64,000 bases of DNA, taken from NCBI RefSeq assembly GCF_000340215.1, contig NW_006921538.1, positions 2,610,651-2,674,650 on the forward strand, given 5' to 3'. Within the stretch, counting starts at the first letter, position 1, and each line of letters begins with the position of its first letter. Under the pieces are notes generated by a model, which saw only the letters and a program-made list of their open reading frames with translations, ran no database searches and was not told where the DNA came from. A program made the position numbers and the translations under genes. Shown here piece after piece: positions 24,386-35,961 of the stretch. The DNA is from Pseudocercospora fijiensis CIRAD86 (lineage: Eukaryota; Ascomycota; Dothideomycetes; Mycosphaerellales; Mycosphaerellaceae).

Positions 24386-24853
24386 TGGATAGCTACGGCA
24401 TACCGGAACACGAAATCTGGCCGGAACTTTGCCAAAGTTTTGTCAGCTCGGTTTTTTGTTCCTGACTAGGGTCATGCATCCATCCCACTTCACCACAACG
24501 AACACTCGGAGTCCAAAGCTTTTTGCACATGCATTGGTACGCTGTCGTCAGCGATTCTTATCTTTGACTGCTGTTGACAGGGATTGCGCTTATCGCGGGC
24601 ATTGGTAGCGGGAACTAGGAACGAAAATATCTCGAAACCTGACGAATGTACCACTGGCTGGCGGAGTCATTCCATTACACAATCACAAGTACGAGGATGG
24701 TTGGTATGGATATCGCCTAAGGTTCCATCACTGTTACAAGACTAGGGCGTGTCGGAACGCTTAGGCGGTTCGAATCGACTGGGCTTGAAGATAAGTATCT
24801 GCTCCTTCACCTTTCATCGTCCCACATCTGGGGATCGTGTTTCATACCATCGC

Positions 24854-24921
24854 ACACCTTCCAACACACATCTCGTATACCTTCCAACATACATCTCGTA
24901 TACCTTCCAACATACAGCATC
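24854..24921 (+). repeat. Three 23-bp tandem repeats before the dehydratase start
   Basis: Units ACACCTTCCAACACACATC..., ATACCTTCCAACATACATC... and ATACCTTCCAACATACAGC... start at 24854, 24877 and 24900. They end 52 bp before the ATG, so they lie in the promoter or 5' UTR. Confidence 0.7.
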
Positions 24922-24972
24922 GTCTTGTGTAATATCATCTATCGTTCCACGTTCCACAAAAAACACAACACA

Positions 24973-26139
24973 ATGGCAGTCGGAGCAAAGACCTCTCACC
25001 GCACCCGCTATGAAAAGAAACCATGGCGGAAAACTCCCCTCGTAGAATCCACCAAACTCTCCGAAGCAGCAGGATGGTAAGAAAGCACCCCCCACCCTTT
25101 CCCTTCTTTCCCCCCAAAACGCACCCCCCGATCTCTAAATTGAAGAAGCAGAATCTTTCTCAAACTCGAAAACCTCCAACCCTCGGGCTCCTTCAAATCC
25201 CGCGGCTTGGGAAACCTCGTCCTCAAAACTTTCTACTCCTCCCCAGAACCCCACAAACTCCACATCTTCTCCTCCTCCGGCGGAAACGCAGGCTTGGGAG
25301 CCGTCTATGCGGCAAACTTCGTCGGTCGCCCTTCAACCGTCTGTGTGCCCATGTCGACGAAACCCCACATGATCGAAAAAATCAAAGCCGCAGGCGCCAC
25401 GGAAGTGATCCAACACGGCCCGACATTACACGCCGCGGACGTGTATTTGAAAGAAGTCGTCATGCCGGCGGCGCGGATGAGGGGAGAGGTGCCGTTGTAC
25501 GTCAACCCTTTCGATCATCCGGATATTTGGCAGGGACATTCGAGTCTTGTGGATGAAGTTTCTGAGCAGATGGCGGAGATTGGGGAGCAGGAGGAGGGGC
25601 CGGAATTGATGGTTTGTAGTGTGGGCGGGGGAGGGCTGTTTAATGGGATTATGGAAGGGATTGAACGGCAGATAGGGAAAGGTGAGGGGAGGGGATGGGA
25701 GGCGACGCAGGTTCTTTGTGTCGAGACGGAAGGGGCGGATTCTTTGGCGCAGAGCTTGGCCAGCGGGGAGAATACGACGCTGAAGGGCATTACGAGTATT
25801 GCGACGAGTCTCGGGGTTGTGAGGGTTAGTGATCGGACGTTTGAGCTTGTGAGGGAGGGGAGGGAGACGGGGAAGGTGAAGAATGTTGTGTTGTCGGATG
25901 CCGAGGCTGCGATGGGGTGTTGGAGGTTGGCGGAGGATGAGAGGATTCTGGTGGAGGCTGCTTGTGGGGTGAATGTTGCGTTGTGTTATGGGAATCGGTT
26001 GAAGAAGGCGTTGGGTCGGCCGGTTAGGCCGGATGAGAAGGTTGTGCTTGTGATTTGTGGGGGGTCGAATGTTTCTACGAGTATTGTGGAGGGTTGGAAG
26101 GAGGAGTATGCTGGGGTGTTGGAGACGACGATCTACTGA
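24973..26139 (+). CDS. L-serine/L-threonine dehydratase (two exons)
   Basis: A fold-type II PLP enzyme that deaminates L-serine (and usually L-threonine) to pyruvate or 2-oxobutyrate plus ammonia; cytosolic amino-acid catabolism in fungi. Exon 1 is 24973-25076, the intron 25077-25148 (GTAAGA...CTAAATTGAAGAAG, 72 bp), exon 2 25149-26139. The splice restores AAGC-RIFLKLENLQPSGSFK across the junction and gives 364 aa, the usual family size. Seen: PLP lysine in SGSFKSRG (Lys 51), phosphate loop SSSGGNAG (76-83), Gly-rich VGGGGLFNG, and CGGSNVS near the C terminus. Stop TGA. Other acceptors (for example after AAGCAG) put a stop at the junction or leave the frame. Related to yeast CHA1; close paralogues acting on other amino acids cannot be excluded. 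An NRPS relic starts about 190 bp after the stop. Confidence 0.93.
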
Positions 26140-26329
26140 CTCCGTGCCTTTTGGATGCGGGTTTCGATTGTGTTGAGGTTGACAGTTCTTGCTCATAGAT
26201 CATATCATCTATTCGAGCTTGTTGTTTGCTATATATGTGCCTGCTGTGGCTGATTTGTCGACGACTCATATCTTGCACACAAGTTTTCACATCTCATCCC
26301 TCATGCAATACCCTCCAGCAGTACAGGCT

Positions 26330-27466
26330 ATCCTCGAAACTCTAGCATTGTGGACATCTTCCAGCAACAAGCGGCAACCTGTCCTGAACATGTTGCAGTC
26401 GAGCTGCAGACGGAGAGTCCATACCGAGCCTTGCGCAAGAAGATGTTCTGTTCGTGCCGCTGAGCCATGCTCTGCAGCCGCGTACGAGAGCCACAGCACT
26501 TCCAAGCAGCACAGTTCGTCCGCACGCCGACACGCTGGCATGCATCTTCTTCACATCTGGATCTACCGGGATGCCGAAAGGTGTGCAGATCGAGCACCGC
26601 GGTATAGTACGACTTGCGACGCAGTTTGAATGTCCTGGGCGCACGGCACATCTCACAAGTCTCGCCTTCGATGTATCGCTGTGGGAGGTGACAGGGGCGC
26701 TGCTGACTGGTGGCTCGGTCGTCTGTATTGATCAGCCAACCGTCCTGGATCCTGAATGTCTTCGTCGGGTGCTTCAGACTCACCATATCCAGACAGTGAT
26801 GTTGACGCCCGCATTGCTGAAGCAATGCTTACATTACATGCCAGCTGCCATGGACGGCCTGGAGCGAGTCTATATCACCGGCGACCGTCTCGATGCAGTG
26901 GATGCTGTCAAACTGAAGGCTGTGTCCTCTGCCAGGGCGTTTAATGCCTACGGTGAGTCGTGGCACAATGAATGTCTTGTTTTGGTATGAGCGATTGTTG
27001 CTGACCTATACAGGCCCGACTGAGAATTCGATCGAGAGCACAGTATATGAGCTCCAAGCGAACGAAGACTATGCCAATGGCGTGCCGATCGGCATGCCTG
27101 TCAACCATTCGGGCGCCTGTGTTGTTGACCAGCAGCTGAGGGTTGTTCCCAAAGGTATACTGGGAGAGCTGGTCTTGACCGGTGATGGACTCGCTCGTGG
27201 CTACACCGACCCCACGCAAGACGAGGGCCGCTTCGTTCGTCTCACTGTTGGCTCTCGCCAAGTTAGAGCCTATCGAACCGGCGATGCCGCACGAGCTCGA
27301 CCTAGCGATGGGATGCTCGAGTGCTTCGGCCGCCTCGACAGGCAAATCAAGATCCGAGGACATCGCATTGAGCTTCCCGAAGTCGAGCTAACGATTCTCG
27401 AGCACAAGATGGTCGACGACGCAGCCGTTGTGACTGTCCAACGATCTCGTGGTGGAGAAGTGCAGC
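26330..27466 (+). pseudogene. NRPS relic, part 1: adenylation domain with internal deletion
   Basis: Begins abruptly with an A-domain N terminus (VDIFQQQAATCPEHVAVE, about 26348-26400), shifts frame near 26430 with loss of roughly 100 residues including A2, and resumes with A3 (FFTSGSTGMPKG), A4 (FDVSLWE) and A5 (NAYGPTE). A5 is restored by an intron at 26953-27013 (GTGAGT...CTGAC...CAG). A6 ([14 protein letters not shown]), A7 (YRTGD) and A8 ([20 protein letters not shown]) follow. No condensation domain lies upstream. The frame runs into hAT-B at 27467. Base composition is normal. The product is unknown; a member of an N-methylating NRPS family given the next part. Confidence 0.85.
26953..27013 (+). 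other. Intron in the NRPS A5 motif
   Basis: GTGAGT donor, CTGAC branch site and CAG acceptor, 61 bp. Removal joins NAY to GPTENS, completing core motif A5 in frame. Confidence 0.85.
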
Positions 27467-27599
27467 CATACTTGTTGATTATTGACTACTGATAATCACT
27501 AGTCACTGTAATCACATGTGACTACGATTATGATTATTGAATGAGTGACTAGTGATTATAATCAGCAATTAGTCGGCTGTTTCTAGGCAATACTAGGGT

Positions 27600-28500
27600 G
27601 TATGTTACACCTATAGCAGGTATTAAATTTGTACTGTTTCCTCCTATTTCTATAGACAATAATATACCTAAAATAGGGCACTTCTATCGAGAGGTAAGTA
27701 AGTAGAATATAGGTATACGAGGTCGCTAATTTAGACAGGTTGCTAAGTCTATGTCTTCTTAAGAGGAAGACCTCTTACTACCGCTAATATAGACTTCCGA
27801 CTAGTTAACTATAGCCTTCTTAGCACTATAAAGCTATTACCTATAGTTATTACTAAAGGACGTACTAGCGACTTATCTAACTCTTAACCAAACCGACCTT
27901 TATATTACTCCTACTTAGCTATACTTCTAATAAGCCGGTATACTATCCTTTATCGACGAAGTAGTATAGAAGGACTTCGAGTAGTATATCGGAGAGGCGG
28001 AAAAGGAGGGCTTATAGTTACTATATCGGAGGGTTACTAGAAAGACGACAAAGAGCCTTCGCTATACTAAGGAGATCGTCGAAAGGGCCGGAATCTATTA
28101 GGAGCGTATATCTAATAGTATTAATCGAGTCTAGAAGGGTATAGAACGGAAAGGAAGGCGAATAGCGCTAGGTTCTCGTCGCTACTTTAAGTTTAGTAGA
28201 AAACCGTGCGTCTACTTAGAAGAGTGCTTTCTCGGACTAAAATTATAGTGCCCGATATAGTAGATGTATTTTAAGGATCGGATCGATAGGGTGCTATACC
28301 GTCTAATCGATAGCGAGGGTATTAAGGCCGATAATAAGGTTATTGTTGTTAATTAGGTATAGAATTAGTCGAAGAATAGTATTCGGGCTTGCTATCGCGC
28401 CTATAAAGATTGCGTTATATTAGCCTAAAGGGTCTAGCTAAGCCTAATAGATAAGCTTCGCTTAATACGGACGGCAAGGTCCGCACGGCTTAGCCGTACG
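27600..28500 (+). pseudogene. hAT-B 5' region, unassigned coding sequence
   Basis: Broken frames on the plus strand before the transposase proper, including a basic stretch near 28130-28250 (RKGRRIALGSRRYFKFSRK). It could be an N-terminal exon of the transposase (DNA binding) or a short separate ORF. No domain recognised. Confidence 0.35.
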
Positions 28501-30987
28501 CTAGCAAAGTCAAAGTTTGATATTTATTGTTTAATTCAAGATAATAACACCTTCGATATACGAGACAACCTCCGCAAGAAGTACAAACCGACTTAAAAAG
28601 TGCTAGAAAATTATATAAATACCTAAGCATCGATACGGGAAAACAACCTACTAGATCGGATACTATTTTATAAAAATTCGAGCGATCTAAGCGACCTTCT
28701 AACCTCCGAAGCTAATAAACTACTGTCTCTAACACTAGACGAGGATACCTTATTCCTCTAATCTTCGAATACTATACGACTATCTACCTCGCAGCCCTCG
28801 AATATAGCGAATATAGCGAATATAGTATAGCCGATACCTACGTTTACCGATTTAAAGAGGCGTAGAAGAGGCAGAAATTAGCTAGATCTAGAGTTATAGG
28901 CGCATACGAGAGCACTAAAAGATAGGGAGCCTTTAAAGGTAGATAGAGGCAGGCATAAGGCCTTCTACTATATCTACTATAACGATAACGACCCTAATCG
29001 GTATACTTCTAATTCTAGCAACGCGCCTTAGTACCTAGCAAAGAAGCACTTTATCTTTATCGGCAGCGAGAAGCGGAAACTTGATAGCACCTATTAGACT
29101 AAAATTGACCTCTCGGCGCTATAGAAGAAGCAAGGCAGTATTGACTCGGACAAGACTATTAATATCCTTAAAGGAGCCGCCGACAAGGACAAGTTTAGGT
29201 ACGCTCTCGCTCGCTTTGCAACAGCTAGCAGTATCGCTTATAACGCACTAGTTACAAAGGAATTCAAAGAGCTTATTCTATCGGTTAACCCGTACGTAGA
29301 AGACGTCCTTCTTAAGAGCTATACTTTACTATATCCTCGGATTCTATATAACTTCGAGGCCTAGCGAGAACGAGTTAAACTCGCACTATTAGAAGCGCTT
29401 AGCTGTCTTCACTTCTATACTAATACCTAGAAGTTATAGTACGGCTATAAGTTCTTCTAGGCCATTAATTGCTAGTATATCAATCTACGCGGTAAGCTAG
29501 TCCAAATACTGCTAGATTTGGCACATTTGCTACCTAGTTCTTATACTAGTAACTTCCTTGCAAAGGCCGTTCTTCTATGCTTCTCGACCTTCTAAATATC
29601 TAGCAAACTCGGCTAGATAACGACTAACAGTAGTTCCAATAATAATACGCTCAGTCTAGCTATTAAGCGCTTTATAGACTTATAAAGGTACTCGCACTAG
29701 AAGGACCGTCGGTTGCGCTGTGTTAGCTATATCCTTAACCGTATAATAATAGCCTTTATATTTGCGAAGGACGCGGAGGCCGCAGAAAGCGAAGAGTTTA
29801 GTTAAACGATGCTAGCTAACGATAGTAATAGCGTGTCTATATCTAGGTAGCTCGATATAGACGTAGACTCGTTTGTTAAGCAAGGTCTACTATAGCGGCT
29901 ATTCGCACTCGCTAAACTTCTCCGTAAGAACGATAACTATAACATCTTCTAAGAAGTCTGCAAAGCCTAGCCTTAACTACTATATACGACTCTAAAGATC
30001 CCTAGCGAGATACGATAGAATAGTTAGCTTCTAATAATAGAAGAGGCTATTCAAATAAGGCCTATTCTAAACACCTTCTTCGATAGAATGCTATACCTCC
30101 GCGAGTTTAGCTTGTCCGAGGATAACTAGAAGGTCCTTGCGTATACTCGGAGGTTCCTTAATCTATTTAAAGAGGTTACACTTCGGCTCGAAGGCAATAC
30201 TATTACATTCGATATATATTAAGAGTCTATAGAGTATCTAAGAAGCTACTTTAGTCGCTCCGCTATTAAGAATAAGCACCGGACAGTCCTTATTCGATCT
30301 ATTAACGTTGCAAGCGTACTATTTAAGAAGTACTATAGCCTTAACTAGAAGAGCTCTCTCTACGTTACTATAGTATTGTTATATCTAACTCGACGACTTG
30401 CTTAGCTCTAAGGCCGCTCTATAGTAGACGTAGATACCTTACTATCGCGTACGAGAGCGCTTTAGAGCGATTACAAGGTACGCTTTAGAAGCTATTAACT
30501 ATAGTCTATACTACAACGCTCCTTCGAAGGGCTCTCGGACCTTAAGCGCTAGCAAATTGAGTCTCAAACTGACCTTATTGCTGCTAACGAGGATCCCTTC
30601 GAAGCCTTTATCTACGCTAGTCTAATAGTACTACTACTAGTTAGCATCGAGAAGCTAGTATTAATAAGTCCTATTAGCTAGTAGATCTAATAGCGGAAGA
30701 CGTACGATCTAGCGTTATAGCAATTAGCTATCGATATATTATCCGCCTTCGCTATATCCGCTAAGTCCGAGAGGACCTTTAGTAAGAGCCGCCGTACTGC
30801 TAGATAGGACTGCGTACAAATAAGTAGTAACTATATTTGTATAAATGAGTGCTCGAAGAATTGGATAAGAACAGGTGTTGCTAAGGTGCTATTAGAATTG
30901 GCCGCCTTAGAAGAGGCGGAAGAAGGACTACTACTATTGCTAGTCTTATACTCGGTCTCTAGTACTAGGAACGACGACAGCTTGTAA
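28500..30987 (+). pseudogene. hAT-B transposase (RIPped)
   Basis: Fungal hAT transposase readable across TAG/TAA breaks. The DNASNN box has become ITTNSSSNNNT, with Asn (AAC 29626-29628) where the first catalytic Asp is expected; ACTGAC to ACTAAC is a RIP change. Near the end, LAIDILSAFAISAKSERTFS followed by KSRRTAR is the hATC signature. The frame ends at TAA 30985-30987. The acidic tail contains LEEAEEGLLLLL. Confidence 0.8.
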
Positions 30988-31131
30988 ATCTACCTCCTTC
31001 TTAACCTTAAGCATCACTATAGGTACTGATTATATGATTACGTGATTATGATTACTGATTACTCACTTATTATTGACTATGATTATGATTATAGGCGCTG
31101 ACTAGTGAGTACTCAGTAATCAACAACGATG

Positions 31132-33188
31132 AGTGCAGCACAGCGAGTGCGAGATGATCGGCTTCATTGTGGGCCACACCGATGATGTTGAGGACGCCGA
31201 CAACGTGGATGAGCGAGTTCGTGACTGGCAGTACCATTTCGACTAGCACATGTTCTCTGAACTCCATGAGCTGGACCCATCTAAACTTGGGCATGATTTC
31301 TTAGGATGGACCTCGATGTACGATGGCAAGCCGATCGACCGCGCGGAAATGTGCGAATGGCTTGATGATACCATTGCGACGATCGTCGACGACCGGCCCC
31401 TGGGTCATGTCCTGGAGATTGGTACTGGAACTGGCATGGTGCTGTTCAATCTTCCAGACCAGCTCGAGAGTTATGTCGGCATCGAGCCTTCACAATCCGC
31501 AGCCACATTCGTCACACGCATGGCCAATGCCATACCACATCTCGCTGGCAGAACCACTGTACATGTGGGCAGCGCTTCGGATGTTGGTAAGCTCGACGGA
31601 CTGAGGCCTGATGTGGTGGTCATCAACTCTGTGGCCCAGTATTTCCCGTCTCGTGATTATCTGGAAAACGTCGTGCACACGCTGACGCAGCTTCCGGGCG
31701 TCTCTCGACTTGTCTTTGGAGATTTACGATCTGGAGCAACTGGGAACAGCTGCGGGCTTCCGGACGGAGGTCAGTTGGGCTCGACAGCACTCACAACAGG
31801 GCGCCTTCGACGTGGTCTTCCATCGACATCGATCCTCTTACGGGGACAAATCTCGAGTACTCTTCCACTTTCCTACAGAGCCCCCGGCGGTCTCGAGCTC
31901 GTCGTACACGAACCAACTAGACCATCTCAAACATGGCAAGATCAAGGACTCGGTGCGTGAGCACTTACAATCCAAGCTGCCATCCTATATGGTGCCCACT
32001 GCCTTCGTTGTGATGGATGCACTTCCTCTCAATGCAAATGGAAAAGTCGATCGTGGAAAGCTCACAAAGCGGGCAGAGACGCTACTGCCCGGACATACTG
32101 CGACTACAAATACCATCTTCCGGCGTGCTGAGAGCGACATTGAGATCGCGTTGTGCGAAGCATTCGCCGCTGTTTTGGGAATGCACCCTCATTCTACTCC
32201 GGCGCCTGCCAGGGGCAGAATCCATCATCGCTGATCGATCCCCTTCCCATCCAATACTGCGATTTTGTCACTTGGCACGCCACACAACAAGCTGGACGGC
32301 ACAAGGAACGGGAATACTGGACTCGTCTCATTGCAGACAGTCGTCCGGCGGAATTGCCGACAGACTACAACCGACCGCGAGTTCCAACTGGCGACGCGGA
32401 TACGTACGAATTTGCAAGGCGTGGAAGCAGAGACAATCAAGCCTGTGAACCCGACGACACGCTTTGATCTTGAACTCCATATCAATCATGCTGGGCAGAG
32501 GCTTGAGGGGACTGTGCTTTACGCCCGAGCATTGTATCACGCTCGCACAATCAGCTCACTGTGCTCCATCTTCCAGGAGCTCCTCCGCCGCGGGTTGAGG
32601 GAACCGCACGTCCACGTGCACGCCCTTGAGCTATCCGATGGTGTTGCATATAACCACAAGCAAGAGTTCTTCAACATCGAGTATACCGACTTTCCCTGTG
32701 ATGCCAGTGTTGTTGAGCTGTTCCGCGAACAAGCGATCAGACAGCCAGATGCAATGGCAGTCCGGCACGACTCGGGCTGGCTCAGCTATGCGCAGCTTGA
32801 CCGTTTGTCCGAAAAGCTCTCCAGATGGCTGCTTTCTCGTCATCCCACCCCAAGCGGGCTCGTTGCTGTTCATATGCCTCGATCTTGCGAAGCGATCGTC
32901 GCATTCATGGGCATCATGAAGGCGGGATTGGCGTATCTGCCTCTGGACGTCAACGCTCCGGTCGGTCGAACTCGGAAGATTCTCTCGCTGGCGCCAGTGT
33001 GTAAACTGGTGCTCATCTCGAACGAGCTCTTGCCAGAATCAGCGTTATGCCGCGCAGAACCACCTGCCAATGTCCACTTCGCCGATATTGCAGACGCTCT
33101 GGCCACACACGAGCGCATCGATGTGACTACGGCACCAGTAGAGATCAGAGCGACTGATCTGGCGTATTGCATCTTTACGTCTGGCAGC
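31132..33188 (+). pseudogene. NRPS relic, part 2: nMT, A10, T, partial C, next A domain
   Basis: Starts in frame after the duplicated AGTGCAGC. An in-frame TAG lies at 31244. The N-methyltransferase domain shows VLEIGTGTGMVLFNL (SAM-binding motif I) and YVGIEPS. At about 31720 the frame shifts, with a deletion, to GFRTEVSWARQHSQQGAFDV. Then come A10 (LPLNANGKVDR near 32025-32060), the start of a carrier domain cut near 32200, a middle piece of a condensation domain (PLPIQYCDFVTW), another deletion/frameshift near 32400, the C-domain end, and a second A domain up to A3 (YCIFTSGS), where hAT-B copy 2 enters at 33189. Module order A-nMT-T-C-A resembles N-methylating depsipeptide or cyclic peptide synthetases. 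Clearly dead. Confidence 0.88.
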
Positions 33189-34097
33189 CATAGTTGTTGA
33201 ATACTGAGTACTCACTAGTCAGCGCCTATAATCACAATCATAGTCAATAATAAGTGAATAATCAGTATTCATAGTTACGTAATCATATAATCAGTACCTA
33301 GTGATGCTTAGGGTTAAGAAGGAGATAGATTTACAAGCCGTCGTCGTTGTTACTAGTACCTAAGACTAAATATAAGGCTAGTAATAGCCCTTCTTCTACC
33401 TCTTCTAGTGCAGCTAGTTCTAATAGCACCTTAGCAACCCCTGTTCTTGTCTAGTTCTTCGAGCACTTATTTATACGAATATAGTCGCTACTTATGCGTA
33501 CACGGTCCTATCTAGTAGTGCAGCGGCTTATACTAAAGGTCCTCTCTAACTTAGCGGACATAGCGAAGGCTAACAATGTATTAATAGCTAGTTGCTATAG
33601 TGCTGGATCGTAGGTCTTCCGCTATTAAACCTACTAGTTAATAGGGCTTATAAGAACAGGCTTCTCGCTAACTAGTAGTAGTGCTATTAGACTAGCATAA
33701 ATGAAGGCTTCGAAGGGGTTATTATTAGTAGCAACTAGGTTAGTTTAAGACTCAATTTGCTAGCGCTCGAGGTCCAATAGTCCTTTAAATAAGCGCTATA
33801 GCGTAGCTAGTAGTTAACGGCTATTTCCGAAGCGTATCTTATAGTCCTTCTAAAGCGCTATAGACTATAACAAGGTAGTGTCTATGTCTACTACGGAGCG
33901 GCCTCTAAGCTAGGCAAGTCGTCGGCTTAGATATAGTAATACTATAGTAACGTAGAGAGGGCTCTTTTAGTTAAGGATGTAGTACTTGTCGAATAGCGTC
34001 CTTACTACATTAATAGACCTAATAAGGACCGTCCGGTAAGCGTTCTCGCTAGCTAAGCGTATAAAGTAGCTTCTTAGGTATTCTATAGACTCTTAAT
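33189..34097 (-). mobile_element. hAT-B copy 2, first segment (minus orientation)
   Basis: Starts with TIR CATAGTTGTTGAATACTGAG after CTGGCAGC, the likely target duplication (33181-33188). It is the reverse complement of the right end of hAT-B copy 1, including the hATC region (minus strand, near 33530-33600, LERTFSISR). It is interrupted after CTCTTAAT (34090-34097) by hAT-C and resumes at 60043. The outer end lies beyond the window. Confidence 0.88.
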
Positions 34098-35549
34098 TAT
34101 AGTTATTGATTGTTGATTTATTACAATTACGAGCCGGTTATTACAATTACAACTAATTGTAAGTAATTAACTATATAATCAAATTATAATTAGTAACCTA
34201 GTAGTCGTTATAGCTAAGAAGGAGGTGTATTTATATACTGTTAGCGTAGTTAACGATTAAGACACTATATCTAGCCGCTACGTCGTTGTCTTCCGCCTCT
34301 TCTAATAATGCTAGCTCTTCTAATAATATGTCTACAACTAGGCCTATTCTTAGCTAATTCTTTAAACACTCACTTATCCGGATATAGTCGCTACTGAGTT
34401 GTAACCGCTCCTATAATATAGTGCGGCGGCTCTTACTAAAGGTCCGTTCTAACTCGGCTAATATACTAAAGGCTAATAATATATTAATAGCTAGTTGTGC
34501 GAGCGCTCGGTTTGAAGGCTGTTACTGCAGCTACCACTTAATAGCAGTTATATGAATTGGCCTGTTCTTGTTGTCTTTGCCTACAATAGGCAATATAGTA
34601 GGTGCCGCTTAAATAAAGGTCTCGAAGGGGTCTTTATTACTAGCAACGAGGTCGGTTTGAGACTTAATTTGCTATCGCTCGAGGGCTGTAAGGCCTTCTA
34701 AATTGCCTTTAGAAGTAGACGGTTAAGGGCTTCTATAACGGCTATTGTAGTCCTTTTAAAGCAACCTTCCAAGTACTAGTAAGGTCTTAATATCTACCTC
34801 CGAGCGCTTCTTTAGCTAGGCAAGTCGACGAGTTAGATATAGAAGGACTACTATTATATAGACGGAAGTCTGCTAGTTAAGAATGTAGTACTTATTAAAT
34901 AGCTGTCTTACAAGGCGGATTGAGCGGATAAGAGGCTTACGCCGTACGTTGTCTTTAGCTAATTAAGTAAGGTAGCTTCTTATATATTCTATAGCTTCTT
35001 AATATAAATCTAGTGTTATAGTGTAGCCTTATAGCTTGAGAGTAACCTCCTTAAAGGGCACAAGGAAGTTACGAGTATGCTATAGAACTGAGTACTTATC
35101 GCTAGTAAGCTAAGCCTCTCGTAGGTACGGCATTCTATCGAAGAAGCTGTTTAGAATTAGCCTTGTTTAAAGGGCTTCTTCTATTATTAGAAGCTATCCA
35201 TTCTAGCGTATCTTACCTAGAATCTTAGTTGTTGTATAAGGCAGTTAAGGCTACGATTTACATACCTCCTTAAAGACGTTAAAGTTGTCGTTCATTTGTA
35301 ATAGCTTAGCGAGTGCGAATAGCCGTTATAATAGACCTTGTTTAGTAAAGGAGTCTACGTCTATGTCTAACTACTTAGAAATAGATATAGTATCGCTATC
35401 TTCTATTACTGTTTAATTAAACTCCTCGCTCTTAGTAGACTCCTTATCCTTAGCAAATATAAAGGCTTATATTATCCGATTGATAATGTAGCTAATATAG
35501 CGGAGTTAGCGGTCCTTCTAGTAGGTAAAGCTAGCTTGTCGTATATAGT
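34098..35549 (-). pseudogene. hAT-C transposase, C-terminal piece
   Basis: Minus-strand hAT coding sequence with the hATC signature near 34400-34500 (LAELERTFSKSRRT), similar to but clearly diverged from hAT-B. TAG/TAA breaks. It stops where the gypsy LTR begins at 35550. Confidence 0.75.
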
Positions 35550-35827
35550 AAAGGACGGGAACCAACACTACTACCACTACTTGTAGCAATAGTATAGGCT
35601 ACCGAGGGTAACATAACCTATAGCAATATAGGCAGCTATATTTAGCAAGATAGGATAACGAGACTGTCGCTTAGGCTAATAACTAGAGCCCTGCAATATA
35701 GGCATTGTAGAAGTGTAATATAAACAATATGCTATACGAGGTTAATAATCTGTCTACTCTGTAGAAGGAGGCCTCTTATATAGGCTTAAAACTAGCCTAT
35801 AGGTGTAGGGCCGGTTACTAGCTAATA
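35550..35827 (-). repeat. gypsy-3 3' LTR
   Basis: 278 bp. Read on the minus strand it begins TATTAGCTAGTAACCGGCCC (probably TG changed to TA) and ends near CCCGTCCTTT. Matches 47556-47833 and 61283-61560. Confidence 0.88.
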
Positions 35828-35934
35828 TCCCTCCCTTTCTTCGTATCTAACTAGACACGCTTTACATTGCGCGCTTAAAACAAACATGTATACATCCTTA
35901 GCGGTCTTAGCTAAGGCCATTTTCACAACTCCGC

Positions 35935-35957
35935 AATAATACCCCCGGGATAGCATT
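35935..35957. repeat. Boundary palindrome 1 of gypsy-3
   Basis: AATAATACCCCC followed by GGGATAGCATT, a degenerate copy of the element's GC-centred palindrome. It sits directly after the third ORF and before the 3' LTR. Confidence 0.6.
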
Positions 35958-35961
35958 AATC

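Larger units (their letters stand above)
21958..24853. other. Non-RIPped intergenic stretch, no convincing gene
   Basis: Normal composition, with T-rich tracts after ERG12 (22148-22159, 22355-22377) and a GGTT run near 22297. Several ORFs of 60-115 codons occur on both strands, but none shows a domain, a convincing start context or an intron model, and many overlap each other. It may hold long UTRs, a decayed gene or an unrecognised small gene. Confidence 0.5.
27467..31131 (+). mobile_element. hAT-B copy 1, inserted in the NRPS (3,665 bp)
   Basis: Ends are CATACTTGTTGATTATTGA and, on the other strand, CATCGTTGTTGATTACTGA, a matching TIR pair. The 8-bp target duplication AGTGCAGC is exact at 27459-27466 and 31132-31139. 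Taking out the element and one duplication restores the NRPS frame. Subterminal sequence at both ends is rich in GATTATGATTA-like and ACTAGTGA-like units; at the left end ATAATCACTAGTCACT and AGTGACTAGTGATTAT form an inverted pair. Strongly RIPped inside, unlike the flanking NRPS. Confidence 0.93.

Noticed and set aside
25426..26196. 256-codon minus-strand ORF across the dehydratase
   Set aside because: Antisense shadow of the dehydratase exon with low-complexity His/Pro/Arg content.
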